Source: CBDAUN01 sp965214875 (GTDB lineage Bacteria; Pseudomonadota; Gammaproteobacteria; Arenicellales; JAJDZL01). Taken from it: a stretch of 64,000 bases of DNA. The DNA lies in NCBI GenBank assembly GCA_965214875.1, contig OZ243980.1, forward strand, positions 1,178,001-1,242,000. The letters are read 5' to 3'. This document shows positions 18,591 to 26,513 of the stretch, piece after piece. The stretch's first letter is position 1; the number at the start of each line of letters is the position of its first letter. Below the pieces are notes generated by a model. The model was not told the origin of the DNA and searched no databases. It saw nothing but the letters and a program-made list of their open reading frames with translations. Both the position numbers and the translations under genes were made by a program.

Positions 18591-19046
18591 TTAATCGGTC
18601 TGTACGCGAAGTTTCGCAGCAATGAACTCGGATTGAGGAATATGAAGCAAGCCCTGCAGCTTGCTCATGAGATGGCGTTCATGCGGGTCAAGCTTGCTGT
18701 CGGATAGAACGACTCGCCACAAAACCTCGATAAGGCGAACTTTGCTGCGAATGTCCCAGTTGCTGTTGATCACCGATGTGATTTGGTGTAGGCAGGTAGC
18801 CGCTTCAAGTTCGGTTTTCGCTTCGCTTATAATTGCGTCGATATCTTCTTTGAGCATGCCGAATTTGGTGATCAGTGAAGTGCGTATTTGCTCTAGTTCT
18901 TCTTCGCTGAAATCCTGATCCGCCTGCGCCGCCTCCAGCAAAAGCGAGGTTGCAGCAAGCATCGTCATGCGTTCTTTTTGAACGTCGCTTTCGGACGGGT
19001 TAAACGCTAACTTGCGTTCGAGGCGGCGTATAAACGAAATCGGCAT
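18591..19046 (-). CDS. TerB-like (tellurite resistance B superfamily) protein
   Basis: A 151-residue helical protein of the TerB superfamily; biochemical function unknown. The pattern LEAAQADQDFSEEELEQI near residues 35-55 and VVLSDSKLDPHERHLMSKL near 110-130 shows two acidic metal-binding-like EF-type turns typical of the TerB fold. No other ter genes are adjacent, so involvement in tellurite resistance is not implied. It converges on ssb with a 29-bp gap that shows no clear shared terminator. Confidence 0.75.
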   Translation of the reverse strand: MPISFIRRLERKLAFNPSESDVQKERMTMLAATSLLLEAAQADQDFSEEELEQIRTSLITKFGMLKEDIDAIISEAKTELEAATCLHQITSVINSNWDIRSKVRLIEVLWRVVLSDSKLDPHERHLMSKLQGLLHIPQSEFIAAKLRVQTD

Positions 19047-19751
19047 TCAAGCGGCTACCTGACCATTCAGCAATCCGAAGAGGCATTCAATCGACGCTTT
19101 GCGTAAGGTCAAATCTCTTCCCATGTTGAATATTGTAGGCAGGAAATCATTATCAAGCCATTTAGAAATTTTCCAGCCCAAATTGGTTGACCTGTATCAC
19201 CGAAATAAGCCGAATCCTTCGCCGGGGGAGGATGCGCCTCTGAAACTTTAGTTTGATCTGAGATTGCTTGAGCTTGAATTCCTGGCATATCGTTGATTGC
19301 TGGAAACAGTTTCTTCAGGCTTTTGGTTCTTTCGTCGAATCGACAAATATCAGAACTTTGAATCGTAATGCATAGACGCACAATGAAGCTACCGTATTCA
19401 ATGGTATGAGTAATCGGCAAAGAGCTTAATGTCCTCAGCGCCCGCAACCGCAAAACCGCAACGGATCTTTTCCTGAATTTTACTCAAGTTTTAGACTCGC
19501 TAGGAGATATTGGTCGGCGTTAGGCATTTCGTCTTGTTATTTGTTGAGAATTGCGGCCTTTGACTTTCTGAATGGCCTCTAACCCGCCGATGGCGGCACT
19601 AGCCGAAGAGCGATTGCAGAATCGCCATGTCCTGTACACGGCCCAATGCCTATAATGCATGCCTTTAGTCTTGCGTTTTCTATTGTGCCGCGTCGGAACA
19701 ACGGGATGCATCAGGCTCAAAATGGTCACATTTAATGGTGAGCGCAGATTC
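19047..19751. other. Intergenic stretch, no recognised gene
   Basis: About 700 bp between the TerB-like gene and gnnA. The minus strand has a 114-codon open frame (19109-19453) with no recognisable domain and composition that does not look protein-like. The plus-strand reading frame of gnnA is open 31 codons upstream of its true start. Promoters for both flanking genes are expected here but none could be assigned with confidence. Confidence 0.5.
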
Positions 19752-20693
19752 ATGCCAGGCAAATTTAGGATTGGAGTTGTCGGGGTCGGGTACATGGGAC
19801 GGTTGCACGTTCGCAACTATATGCGGCAAGCTGAAGTAGACCTTGTAGCTGTCGCCGATATCGATCCAACCCTAGGACGACAGGCCGCCAAAGAATTCAA
19901 ATGCGACTATGTTGAAGATTCTAAAGATATGATCGGACTGGTGGATGCGGTGAGCATCGCTGTGCCTTCGGTCGGCCATTTCGCCGTGGCCAAGCCGTTC
20001 ATCGAAGCGGGTGTCCATATTCTGATGGAAAAGCCGCTAGCTTCTACGGTCGATGAAGCACAGCGCCTTGTCGAATTGGCGGATGAGCATGGCATTCGAT
20101 TGCTTGTGGGGCATCAGGAACGATTCAATTCCGCTGTGATGGCGGTTGCTGACAGAATGGGCGAGCCTAAGTTCATTAACGCTCAAAGATGCGGGCAGTT
20201 CGCAGGAAGAAATGGCGATGTCGATGTGATCACCGACTTGATGATCCATGACATCGATCTGATTTTAGCACTGGTCAAATCGCCAGTCAAAAATGTGTCC
20301 GCCGTTGGGGCCTCGGTCGTGACAGAGCATGTGGATATAGCCAATGCGCGGATTGAATTTGAAAGCGGAGCAGCTGCAAACGTAACGGCTTCGCGAGTGT
20401 CCAATGATAGAATCCGCACGTTCGAAGTCTATGATGGCGACCAATATCTGACTTTGGATCTGCTAAACCAGAGCATAACGTCAACTTCTGCGCAGCAGGA
20501 GAATCAGCTAGACGGCGACGCATTGGTCGCAGAGTCGATCACTATTGCTAAAAAGCATACTCTGGAGTCGGAAATAGAACATTTTGTGCAAGTTTTGTCT
20601 GGCAATGCTGAGCCGCTGGTGACGGCTCAAGATGGGCTGTCGGCATTGCTCGTTGCGAATATGGTCTATCGGGAGATCGAGCAGGAAGCATGA
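19752..20693 (+). CDS. gnnA: UDP-GlcNAc 3-dehydrogenase-like oxidoreductase (Gfo/Idh/MocA)
   Basis: Likely oxidises the 3-OH of UDP-GlcNAc so that GnnB can aminate it. From the ATG at 19752 there are 313 residues, with the Rossmann motif GVGYMG at 11-16, the Gfo/Idh/MocA EKP motif at 93-95, and a long central block (GHQERFN, DVDVITDLMIHDIDLILALV, DIANARIEF, ANVTASRVS) that I recognise from the family found beside lpxA in organisms making GlcN3N-type lipid A. It overlaps the aminotransferase gene by 4 bp (ATGA). The specific substrate is inferred; a related sugar-3-dehydrogenase for another glycan is the alternative. Confidence 0.65.
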   Translation: MPGKFRIGVVGVGYMGRLHVRNYMRQAEVDLVAVADIDPTLGRQAAKEFKCDYVEDSKDMIGLVDAVSIAVPSVGHFAVAKPFIEAGVHILMEKPLASTVDEAQRLVELADEHGIRLLVGHQERFNSAVMAVADRMGEPKFINAQRCGQFAGRNGDVDVITDLMIHDIDLILALVKSPVKNVSAVGASVVTEHVDIANARIEFESGAAANVTASRVSNDRIRTFEVYDGDQYLTLDLLNQSITSTSAQQENQLDGDALVAESITIAKKHTLESEIEHFVQVLSGNAEPLVTAQDGLSALLVANMVYREIEQEA

Positions 20694-21808
20694 GCCCGCG
20701 CCCAGTTCCATATTTTGACTTGACTGCCCAATATGAAAGTCTTGAGCTGCAATGGTTCGAGGCGATTGGTGAAATTGGCCGAAAAGGCAATTTCATTCTT
20801 GGACCGGCGGTACAAGGCATTGAGCGCAAGCTTGCGAAAGCTGTCGGAGTGGCGCATGCGATAGCGGTATCGAGCGGCACTGATGCGCTTGTGCTGGCCA
20901 TGCGTGCGCTTGGCGTTCAGCCGGGTCAGTCGGTCATTGTTCCAAACTTCGGCTTTTTCGCGACGCCTGAAGCCGTCTCGCTAATCGGTGCCAAGCCAAA
21001 ATTCGTTGATATTCGCCGAAGCGATTTCAATCTCGATCCTAATTGCCTTGAGGCGGCGATCGATTCAAGCACCGCGGCAATCATCCCGGTCCACCTCTTC
21101 GGTCAGCCGGCTGAAATGCGGTCCATCCGCGACATTGCGGCCCGGCACGGGTTGGCAGTAATCGAAGATGCCGCTCAATCGTTCGGAGCAACAGAAAATG
21201 GAAAGCCGGCGGGCGGTTTGGGGGATGTCGGTTGCTTCAGTTTCTATCCGACTAAGATTCTTGGTGCCTACGGGGATGGCGGCATGGTGACGACAGACGA
21301 TGATGCATTAGCTGATCGGCTTCGCTTATTGCGCAATCATGGCATCACAGGCCCCAATCGCCATCAGCTTGTCGGCTGCACAAGCAGGCTCAACGCAGTG
21401 CAAGCCAAGCTATTGGAAATAAAGCTTCCTAATGTCGGTCTAGCCATTGCCAGAAGACGTGAAATCGCCGATGCCTACAGGCGCAGCTTCGAAGGGCTAG
21501 ATGTTGAATGTCCTAGTGAACGCGAAGGCGTGCGCCACGTGTATAACATTTACACCATTCGCACTGCCAAAAGAGATGGGCTCAGTGAGACGTTGCACCA
21601 AGAGCAAGTTCAGCATCAAATCTACTACCCCATGCCTTTGCATGAGCAAAAGCCCTACGCAAGCGACTCGCAACCTGCCGATCAAGATGAATTTTTCCCA
21701 CAAACCGCTGCGGCCTGCGCCGAAGCGATCTCTTTGCCCAATTATCCGGATATGCCTGACTCAGATGTTGAACGGGTCTGCCAAGTGGTTCGTAGCGCTC
21801 TGGCTTAG
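20690..21808 (+). CDS. gnnB: DegT/DnrJ/EryC1/StrS sugar aminotransferase, GnnB-like
   Basis: PLP-dependent transaminase expected to convert the 3-keto product of the upstream enzyme into UDP-GlcNAc3N using glutamate. The 372-residue protein shows the sugar-aminotransferase motifs SSGTDALVLAM (61-71), EDAAQSFGA (159-167) and SFYPTKILGAYGDGG, where K189 is the expected PLP-binding lysine. Translational coupling to gnnA (ATGA overlap) supports a two-step pathway. Other members of the family (for example in O-antigen sugars such as WbpE or QdtB) are similar, so the exact sugar is not proven. Confidence 0.7.
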   Translation: MSPRPVPYFDLTAQYESLELQWFEAIGEIGRKGNFILGPAVQGIERKLAKAVGVAHAIAVSSGTDALVLAMRALGVQPGQSVIVPNFGFFATPEAVSLIGAKPKFVDIRRSDFNLDPNCLEAAIDSSTAAIIPVHLFGQPAEMRSIRDIAARHGLAVIEDAAQSFGATENGKPAGGLGDVGCFSFYPTKILGAYGDGGMVTTDDDALADRLRLLRNHGITGPNRHQLVGCTSRLNAVQAKLLEIKLPNVGLAIARRREIADAYRRSFEGLDVECPSEREGVRHVYNIYTIRTAKRDGLSETLHQEQVQHQIYYPMPLHEQKPYASDSQPADQDEFFPQTAAACAEAISLPNYPDMPDSDVERVCQVVRSALA

Positions 21809-22283
21809 CGCGACGATGGCGTCGGCGCTAGTTTGCCAAGTGTCACTCGCGCAGTCGATGCAATGCAAGGCATCGACGCCTGAATTCGCATCCATGGAAA
21901 AGCGTCGGATCGGGCTTGACAATGGTTCGGGGCATACTTACCGTCTGCGTGTGCGAGTTGCGGATTCCCCATGGGAGCAAAGCGCAGGATTCCAGCATAT
22001 CTGTCCGCAAATCATGGCTACTAGTGCAATACTATTCGTATTCGATCGCCCCAAAAAAACTCAATTTCATATGTTCAATGTGCACGGTGATCTCGACATT
22101 GCTTTCATCAATGAATATATGGAAGTGGTTTCAATTCAGCGAATGGAGCCGCAGCAGCGAGAGGATCCTGATGCCGTTTTTTATGGTTCTGATGAGCCGG
22201 TTCTGTATGCCTTGGAAGCCCCGCCTGGCTTTTTTGAACAGCGAGGCTTGAAAGAAGGGGCGAGCAGCCTGGTTTTGTACTGA
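21765..22283 (+). CDS. Exported DUF192 protein
   Basis: Function unknown. The ATG at 21765 begins a signal peptide (hydrophobic stretch FVALWLSATMASALV, cut near LAQS), so the 172-residue protein should be periplasmic. The mature part carries the DUF192 pattern: RVRVADSPWEQSAGFQHI, then SAILFVFDRPKKTQFHMFNV, a DIAFINE strand, and YALEAPPGFFEQRGLKEG near the end. The gene overlaps the 3' end of gnnB by 44 bp in another frame, so it is probably expressed from the same transcript. The longer open frame upstream is a shadow of gnnB. Confidence 0.85.
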   Translation: MLNGSAKWFVALWLSATMASALVCQVSLAQSMQCKASTPEFASMEKRRIGLDNGSGHTYRLRVRVADSPWEQSAGFQHICPQIMATSAILFVFDRPKKTQFHMFNVHGDLDIAFINEYMEVVSIQRMEPQQREDPDAVFYGSDEPVLYALEAPPGFFEQRGLKEGASSLVLY

Positions 22284-22351
22284 ATTCCCAACGCGAGCAT
22301 TTGCGAAGGTGTTAAGCAAAGTGCAACTCGCAAAGGTGCTATGACATCTGA

Positions 22352-23149
22352 ATGCCAATGAAAACTGATCCCGTTCTTTATTCCGTTTCCATGGGAATCG
22401 CAGAATTGGTCTTGAATCGGCCAAAGCAGCTCAATGCGCTGAATCGCGAGATGGTTGCCCGGCTGCTTGCGATAGTCGCCGAGATGGAGAATGACCGAAG
22501 CGTTCGATGCGCGGTGATCAAGGGAGTGGGAGACCATTTCATGGCGGGCGGAGATATCGGGTATTTTCACCAACTGCTTGAGGTTGATGAACGAGAAAAG
22601 TTCGCCGCTTTTAACGATTTGATCGGCTCCGTGCATGAATTTGTTCGTCGCTTAGCTAGTTTGCCGATCCCGCTTATTGCCAGCGTCAGAGGGGCGGCAG
22701 CAGGGTTCGGTCTAAGTCTTGTCGCGGGATCGGACTTGGCTGTGGCATCGACAAAATCGATGTTTACATCAGCATACACATTTTTGGGCACTTCGCCAGA
22801 CGGCGGGAGCACCTACTATCTGCCGCGGTCGGTCGGCATGAAAAAGGCGATGGAAATTGTGCTGCTATCGAACCGGCTTGACGCGCAGCGAGCACTCGAG
22901 TTAGGCCTGATCAATTCTGTGGTCGAAGACGATGAGCTTGAATCTGCGACTAAAGCGATGGCGCAAGCGATCGCATCGTCTCCGCAAAATGCGGTTCGCA
23001 GGACCAAATCATTGATCCGTCAATCGTTCGAGCGCGACCTGGAAGATCAATTGGGTCAGGAATTGGCCGCTTTTATCGATTGCGTCGATACACAAGATTT
23101 TGCCGAGGGGGTTCGCGCGTTCATTGAAAAGCGCAAACCCCAATTTTGA
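22352..23149 (+). CDS. Enoyl-CoA hydratase/isomerase family protein, PaaG-like
   Basis: Crotonase-fold enzyme acting on an acyl-CoA. The oxyanion-hole region HFMAGGDIGYF is at about 62-72 and the second glycine segment RGAAAGFGLSL at 113-123. Where hydratases carry a catalytic Glu, this protein has LGTSPDGGST with Asp150, the pattern seen in PaaG-type isomerases (epoxyphenylacetyl-CoA or delta3-delta2-enoyl-CoA isomerase). It therefore more likely isomerises than hydrates. 265 residues is the normal length. No other beta-oxidation or phenylacetate genes are adjacent, so the pathway is open. Confidence 0.85.
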   Translation: MPMKTDPVLYSVSMGIAELVLNRPKQLNALNREMVARLLAIVAEMENDRSVRCAVIKGVGDHFMAGGDIGYFHQLLEVDEREKFAAFNDLIGSVHEFVRRLASLPIPLIASVRGAAAGFGLSLVAGSDLAVASTKSMFTSAYTFLGTSPDGGSTYYLPRSVGMKKAMEIVLLSNRLDAQRALELGLINSVVEDDELESATKAMAQAIASSPQNAVRRTKSLIRQSFERDLEDQLGQELAAFIDCVDTQDFAEGVRAFIEKRKPQF

Positions 23150-23223
23150 ACTTGAACTGCTATAGCAGCACAAGTGGTTCGCTCGGGGCCGACCGGCACG
23201 AATTAGCGCACAACATTCGCGGC

Positions 23224-23409
23224 CTAGATGCTATCAAACTGATGCGGGATACCGCCGCCAGCATGGTCGGGCGCAAGCTTCTTTGCCAAGATTTTTCGGT
23301 CCCCAGCAAGCTTTGATACGTTTCGCGAGCGTAGCAATGCGTACGCAAGCGCTTCTGGCGTTGCGCCTTTTAAATCCTTTTCTGGATCTAGTTTCGGTTT
23401 ATATTTCAT
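23224..23409 (-). CDS. Small hypothetical protein coupled to the methyltransferase
   Basis: A 61-residue basic protein with a GATPEALAYALLRS segment near residues 15-28, a motif type I associate with short proteins beside modification genes, but I do not know its function. The ATG at 23409 is only 3 bp after the methyltransferase stop, and an AAGGA ribosome-binding site lies in the end of that gene, so translation is likely coupled. The C-terminal part is rich in Gly and Lys. No catalytic motif is visible. Confidence 0.5.
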   Translation of the reverse strand: MKYKPKLDPEKDLKGATPEALAYALLRSRNVSKLAGDRKILAKKLAPDHAGGGIPHQFDSI

Positions 23410-23412
23410 TGC

Positions 23413-24669
23413 CTATTTTCCTTTGTATTCGTTGATTGCATCGATAATCTCTTTCAGACCGCCCTGTACCCATTCGTGCTTGTTGGGGAACGTTTCATGA
23501 ATATGTCGCTCTGTTTCACGAAAATAGGGCGTTTCCAGCTTGAATTCGATTTTGTACTGCCGATCAGGATCGGAAGTCTGGTAGGCATTCAAACGCGTTT
23601 GCCAGTTTTTGGCAATGCCGACTTTGTATTCGCCAGGATAGGACGGATGCGAAACAACATAGACAAACTTCTTTTCCCTGTAGTCAATCGATAGATCGGT
23701 TCGTTTGGGCGGAGCGGTCTTGAGGTGTATCTCGTTTCGGTATTTGAGCAAGTCATGCGGGTCGGCGGCTTCTTGCGTGAGCCTTTCCTTGACCAGTTCG
23801 TACGCCTTGACTGATATGTTAATGCCAATCCATTGCCGTTCCAGACGTTCGGCGGCCACGCAGGTTGTTGCGCAGCCGCAAAATGGGTCCAATATCATCG
23901 CGCCTTGCTCGCTTCCGGCCTCGACAATGCGTTCAAGCAAGGCCAGAGGCTTTTGGGTCGGGTAGCCGGTTCGTTCTTTTGCCATGTTGTTGATAGTCGG
24001 AACTCGCCAAACGTCATGCATCCGCTTGCCAAGCGGGTTGGGCATGTAGATTGATCGATATGATGCCGGGTTCTTCACGAAGTTGCTGTCAGGAGCGTAA
24101 TCTTCTCGCGCGGCATCTTCATTGAACATGGCCAATTTCGAATCCTTGGCAAAAAAAAGAATCACGTCGTGCTTGCGAACATAAGCTCTGCGAATATTTG
24201 AGGTGCCGTTGTAATAGTGCCAAATGATTTCGTTGCGGAAATTGTCTTCGCCGAAGGCGCAATCCATTGCGGTCTTCAGGTAGTGGCTCATGGTCGGGTC
24301 GCAGTGCAGGTAAATGCCCCCTGTGCTTTTCAAGACCCTTTTGCACTCGATTAGCCTGATCGCCATGTAGGCCAGGTAGGCAAAGTTGTAGGGCTTGCCG
24401 ACACCTTTGATGCCGTTCAAGTAGTGGTAAAGCTCTTGGTGATCTTCTTTAATGGTGGAAAGCCATTCTTGTTTTATGTCTTCTTCGCGAAATATGTCGC
24501 TGAACTCTGCTCCTTCAGCGCTAGTGCCGATTGGCGCTGTAAACTTCTTGTTCTTGTTGAACGGCGGGTCGAGGTAGATCAGATCAATGCACTCTGAATT
24601 GATGCCTTGCAGCACATGCAGGTTGTCGTGGCAAAAGACAGTGCGGTTGGGAACGTTGCAGTCAGTCAT
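23413..24669 (-). CDS. Beta-class DNA methyltransferase with C-terminal GIY-YIG domain
   Basis: The N-terminal two-thirds is a site-specific amino-methyltransferase: motif IV DPPF at 34-37 comes before motif I DPFCGCATT at 261-269, the beta-class order, and DPPF suggests N6-adenine methylation. The region between (about 140-240) would hold target recognition. From about residue 335 a different fold follows: FVYVV (335-339), YKVG (348-351), R359, the ETERHIHETF segment and N396, matching a GIY-YIG (T5orf172/MUG113-type) nuclease. The fusion could be a one-chain restriction-modification enzyme or a modification-dependent processing enzyme. 418 residues, intact; recognition sequence unknown. Confidence 0.88.
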   Translation of the reverse strand: MTDCNVPNRTVFCHDNLHVLQGINSECIDLIYLDPPFNKNKKFTAPIGTSAEGAEFSDIFREEDIKQEWLSTIKEDHQELYHYLNGIKGVGKPYNFAYLAYMAIRLIECKRVLKSTGGIYLHCDPTMSHYLKTAMDCAFGEDNFRNEIIWHYYNGTSNIRRAYVRKHDVILFFAKDSKLAMFNEDAAREDYAPDSNFVKNPASYRSIYMPNPLGKRMHDVWRVPTINNMAKERTGYPTQKPLALLERIVEAGSEQGAMILDPFCGCATTCVAAERLERQWIGINISVKAYELVKERLTQEAADPHDLLKYRNEIHLKTAPPKRTDLSIDYREKKFVYVVSHPSYPGEYKVGIAKNWQTRLNAYQTSDPDRQYKIEFKLETPYFRETERHIHETFPNKHEWVQGGLKEIIDAINEYKGK

Positions 24670-25512
24670 GATGCCCGTTTATTCGTCTGTATGTCTTACG
24701 TCAATTTTTAAGCACGTCGGCACTAACGGCAGGAGTGCTGTAACTTGTCGAAATTTTGGTCGGCCTGGTATCTGATCGGAGATGTCGGACCAACCTCGCA
24801 TCCGCATGAAAATGAACTATTAGCCACGCTCACTGCCATAACCGTTGTAGGTTTTTCCAGGCTGTAAATTTATTGTTGTGCCAACGTTGTTTTTTCTGAC
24901 ATTGCTGCCGATTAGCAATCGCCATGCCCCTACCGTAAGCGCCGCGACAATAAATTCAAGAAAATGTTCGGGTGCAAGCGACGCAATAGGATTTACGGCC
25001 ATTCCAATAGCAATTTCCATGCTGGAATTTTACATGCCGCGCTAATCAAATGTCAGCCTTTCCATGTAATAATACGTTTCAATCTGGCAAGGCGGTGCGG
25101 GCGAATCGGGCGTTCACAACTGGCTTTGAGTGTGCGGGGCGAGGTTGGGGATGCTTATCCATGGCAAGATACAGAAACTTGGCGTTATTAGCCGCATCCA
25201 TCAGAATCCGCCAAAAGATACTATATGCCCGGACGACTGGGATTATTGTACGCCTTGGGACCGACCTTCTCTGCGAGCGTATGAGCATTTTGCCGCGAAT
25301 GCGCTTCGCAGCAGGCAGGCACGGCAAGCCTGGTAGTAGCGCGAGAATATCATTTCGCGATTTCGAGTCGACTTGAATTTTACCGGTCGCAATCGTGCTC
25401 AGCTCCAATTGAAAGATTTCAACTTTTCCACGGTTTTTCTTTCAGGCGCGAAATATTCTCGTCGACCCGGTTATATTGAAGTAAAATGCCTATGTCCGGC
25501 ATTCTGACCGAA
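24670..25512. other. Intergenic region with only weak ORFs
   Basis: About 840 bp upstream of the rpsF leader. The minus strand has a 66-codon frame at 24820-25020 with one possible membrane helix (FIVAALTVGAWRLLI) and another at 25079-25408 whose first 30 residues (MELSTIATGKI.. SRNDI) faintly recall the N-terminus of some transposases. Neither is strong enough to call as a gene. The promoter for the ribosomal protein operon should lie at the right end, near 25440-25500. Confidence 0.4.
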
Positions 25513-25545
25513 CTTCCTTGCCTTACTGTTGCCGGAAGATAAGGC
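25513..25545 (+). promoter_or_regulatory. Candidate S6:S18 autoregulatory leader hairpin
   Basis: GCCTTA (25520-25525) pairs perfectly with TAAGGC (25540-25545), leaving a 14-nt loop that contains CCGG. CTTCC (25513-25517) can instead pair with GGAAG (25534-25538), so two mutually exclusive folds exist just upstream of the ribosome-binding site. A hairpin exposing CCG is the known signal bound by the S6:S18 complex in rpsF leaders of many bacteria; equating this one with that motif is inference. Confidence 0.4.
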
Positions 25546-25569
25546 TGATACCCGAAAGGAGGCGTTAAA

Positions 25570-26274
25570 ATGCGTCATTATGAGATAGTCGCGCTGGTTC
25601 ACCCTGATCAAAGCGACCAGGTGGAAGATATTGTTGCGCGGTATCGAGATACCATCGAGCGCGGCGGCGGTGTTGTCCACCGATACGAAAACTGGGGTAG
25701 GCGGAAGCTTGCCTACCCGATCAATAAGCTGCACAAAGCTGGCTACTTCCTGTTGAACATCGAGTGTTCGATTGAAGTTAAAAACGAGCTCGAAAATTCA
25801 TTCCGATTCAATGATGCCATTGTCCGCACCCTAGTGGTGCGGATGGACCGTGCAGTAACTGGAAACTCGCCTATCAAGGAAAAGATCATTCAGCAAGAGC
25901 AAGAGGATAAAATCCGAAGGGAAGAGGAAGCAAGGGAGCGAGCAGAACGCGAAGCACGCGAGGCGGAAGAGGCCAAGAAACAGGCAGAGCAAGAAGCCGC
26001 CGCTGCTGAAGCGCAAGAAAGTGAAGTGCAAAGTGACGAAGTCGAAGTGATCGGTGAACCGCAATCTGCACAAGTAGACGCCGCGACCGATGCCGGCGAA
26101 GAAGAGGCGGCTGAATCTGAAAACAGCGAATCGAATGAATCAGCAAAAGCGGATGCGGACGCGCAACAACTCGAAACACCCGAAGATGATCAGACAGGCG
26201 GCGTAGATGCCGAAGAAGACAAGCATGATGCCGAAAGCACCGAAAGCGAAGATGATTCGGAGACGAAAAAATGA
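25570..26274 (+). CDS. rpsF: 30S ribosomal protein S6 with long acidic tail
   Basis: Component of the 30S central domain, binding 16S rRNA with S18. The first ~100 residues are a standard S6 (start MRHYEIVALVHPDQ; GRRKLAYPI; FRFNDAIVRTLVVR). Beyond that a further ~130 residues form a charged extension: first a Glu/Arg/Ala coiled-coil-like part, then a strongly acidic Ser/Glu/Asp/Gln part. At 234 residues it is nearly twice the usual size. A strong AAAGGAGG ribosome-binding site precedes the ATG. S6 is a known target of C-terminal glutamylation, but here the acidity is encoded. Overlaps rpsR by 4 bp. Confidence 0.96.
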   Translation: MRHYEIVALVHPDQSDQVEDIVARYRDTIERGGGVVHRYENWGRRKLAYPINKLHKAGYFLLNIECSIEVKNELENSFRFNDAIVRTLVVRMDRAVTGNSPIKEKIIQQEQEDKIRREEEARERAEREAREAEEAKKQAEQEAAAAEAQESEVQSDEVEVIGEPQSAQVDAATDAGEEEAAESENSESNESAKADADAQQLETPEDDQTGGVDAEEDKHDAESTESEDDSETKK

Positions 26275-26495
26275 GACATAGATACAGAGGCAGACGGTAT
26301 TGTCAATTTACCGCTAAAGGCATTACCGAAATCGACTACAAGGACTTGGATCTCATCTCGGGCTTTGTATCGGAATCCGGCAAGATTATTCCTAGCCGTA
26401 GCACCGGAACCAAGGCGCGCTATCAGCGTCAGTTGGCCGTCGCAATCAAGCGAGCGCGCTATCTGGCATTGATCGGCTACACCGATTCGCACTAG
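26271..26495 (+). CDS. rpsR: 30S ribosomal protein S18
   Basis: Binds next to S6 on the 30S platform. The 74-residue basic protein has the family core: YKDLDLISGFVSESGKIIPSR followed by TGTKARYQRQLAVAIKRARYLALIGY, which makes the call certain. The ATG at 26271 overlaps the rpsF stop (ATGA), so S6 and S18 are translationally coupled, as expected for proteins that assemble as a heterodimer. It is followed by rplI. Confidence 0.97.
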   Translation: MRHRYRGRRYCQFTAKGITEIDYKDLDLISGFVSESGKIIPSRSTGTKARYQRQLAVAIKRARYLALIGYTDSH

Positions 26496-26513
26496 CTCTG
26501 AAGGTGAGTGGCA

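Noticed and set aside
19109..19453. 114-residue minus-strand ORF
   Set aside because: No domain, odd composition and no conserved motif; probably chance.
24820..25020. Minus-strand 66-residue ORF with one hydrophobic stretch
   Set aside because: No ribosome-binding site or recognisable family; may be real but not supportable.
25079..25408. Minus-strand ORF with a faint transposase-like N-terminus
   Set aside because: Only about 30 residues look similar, the rest does not match any transposase, and no inverted repeats or target duplication were seen.
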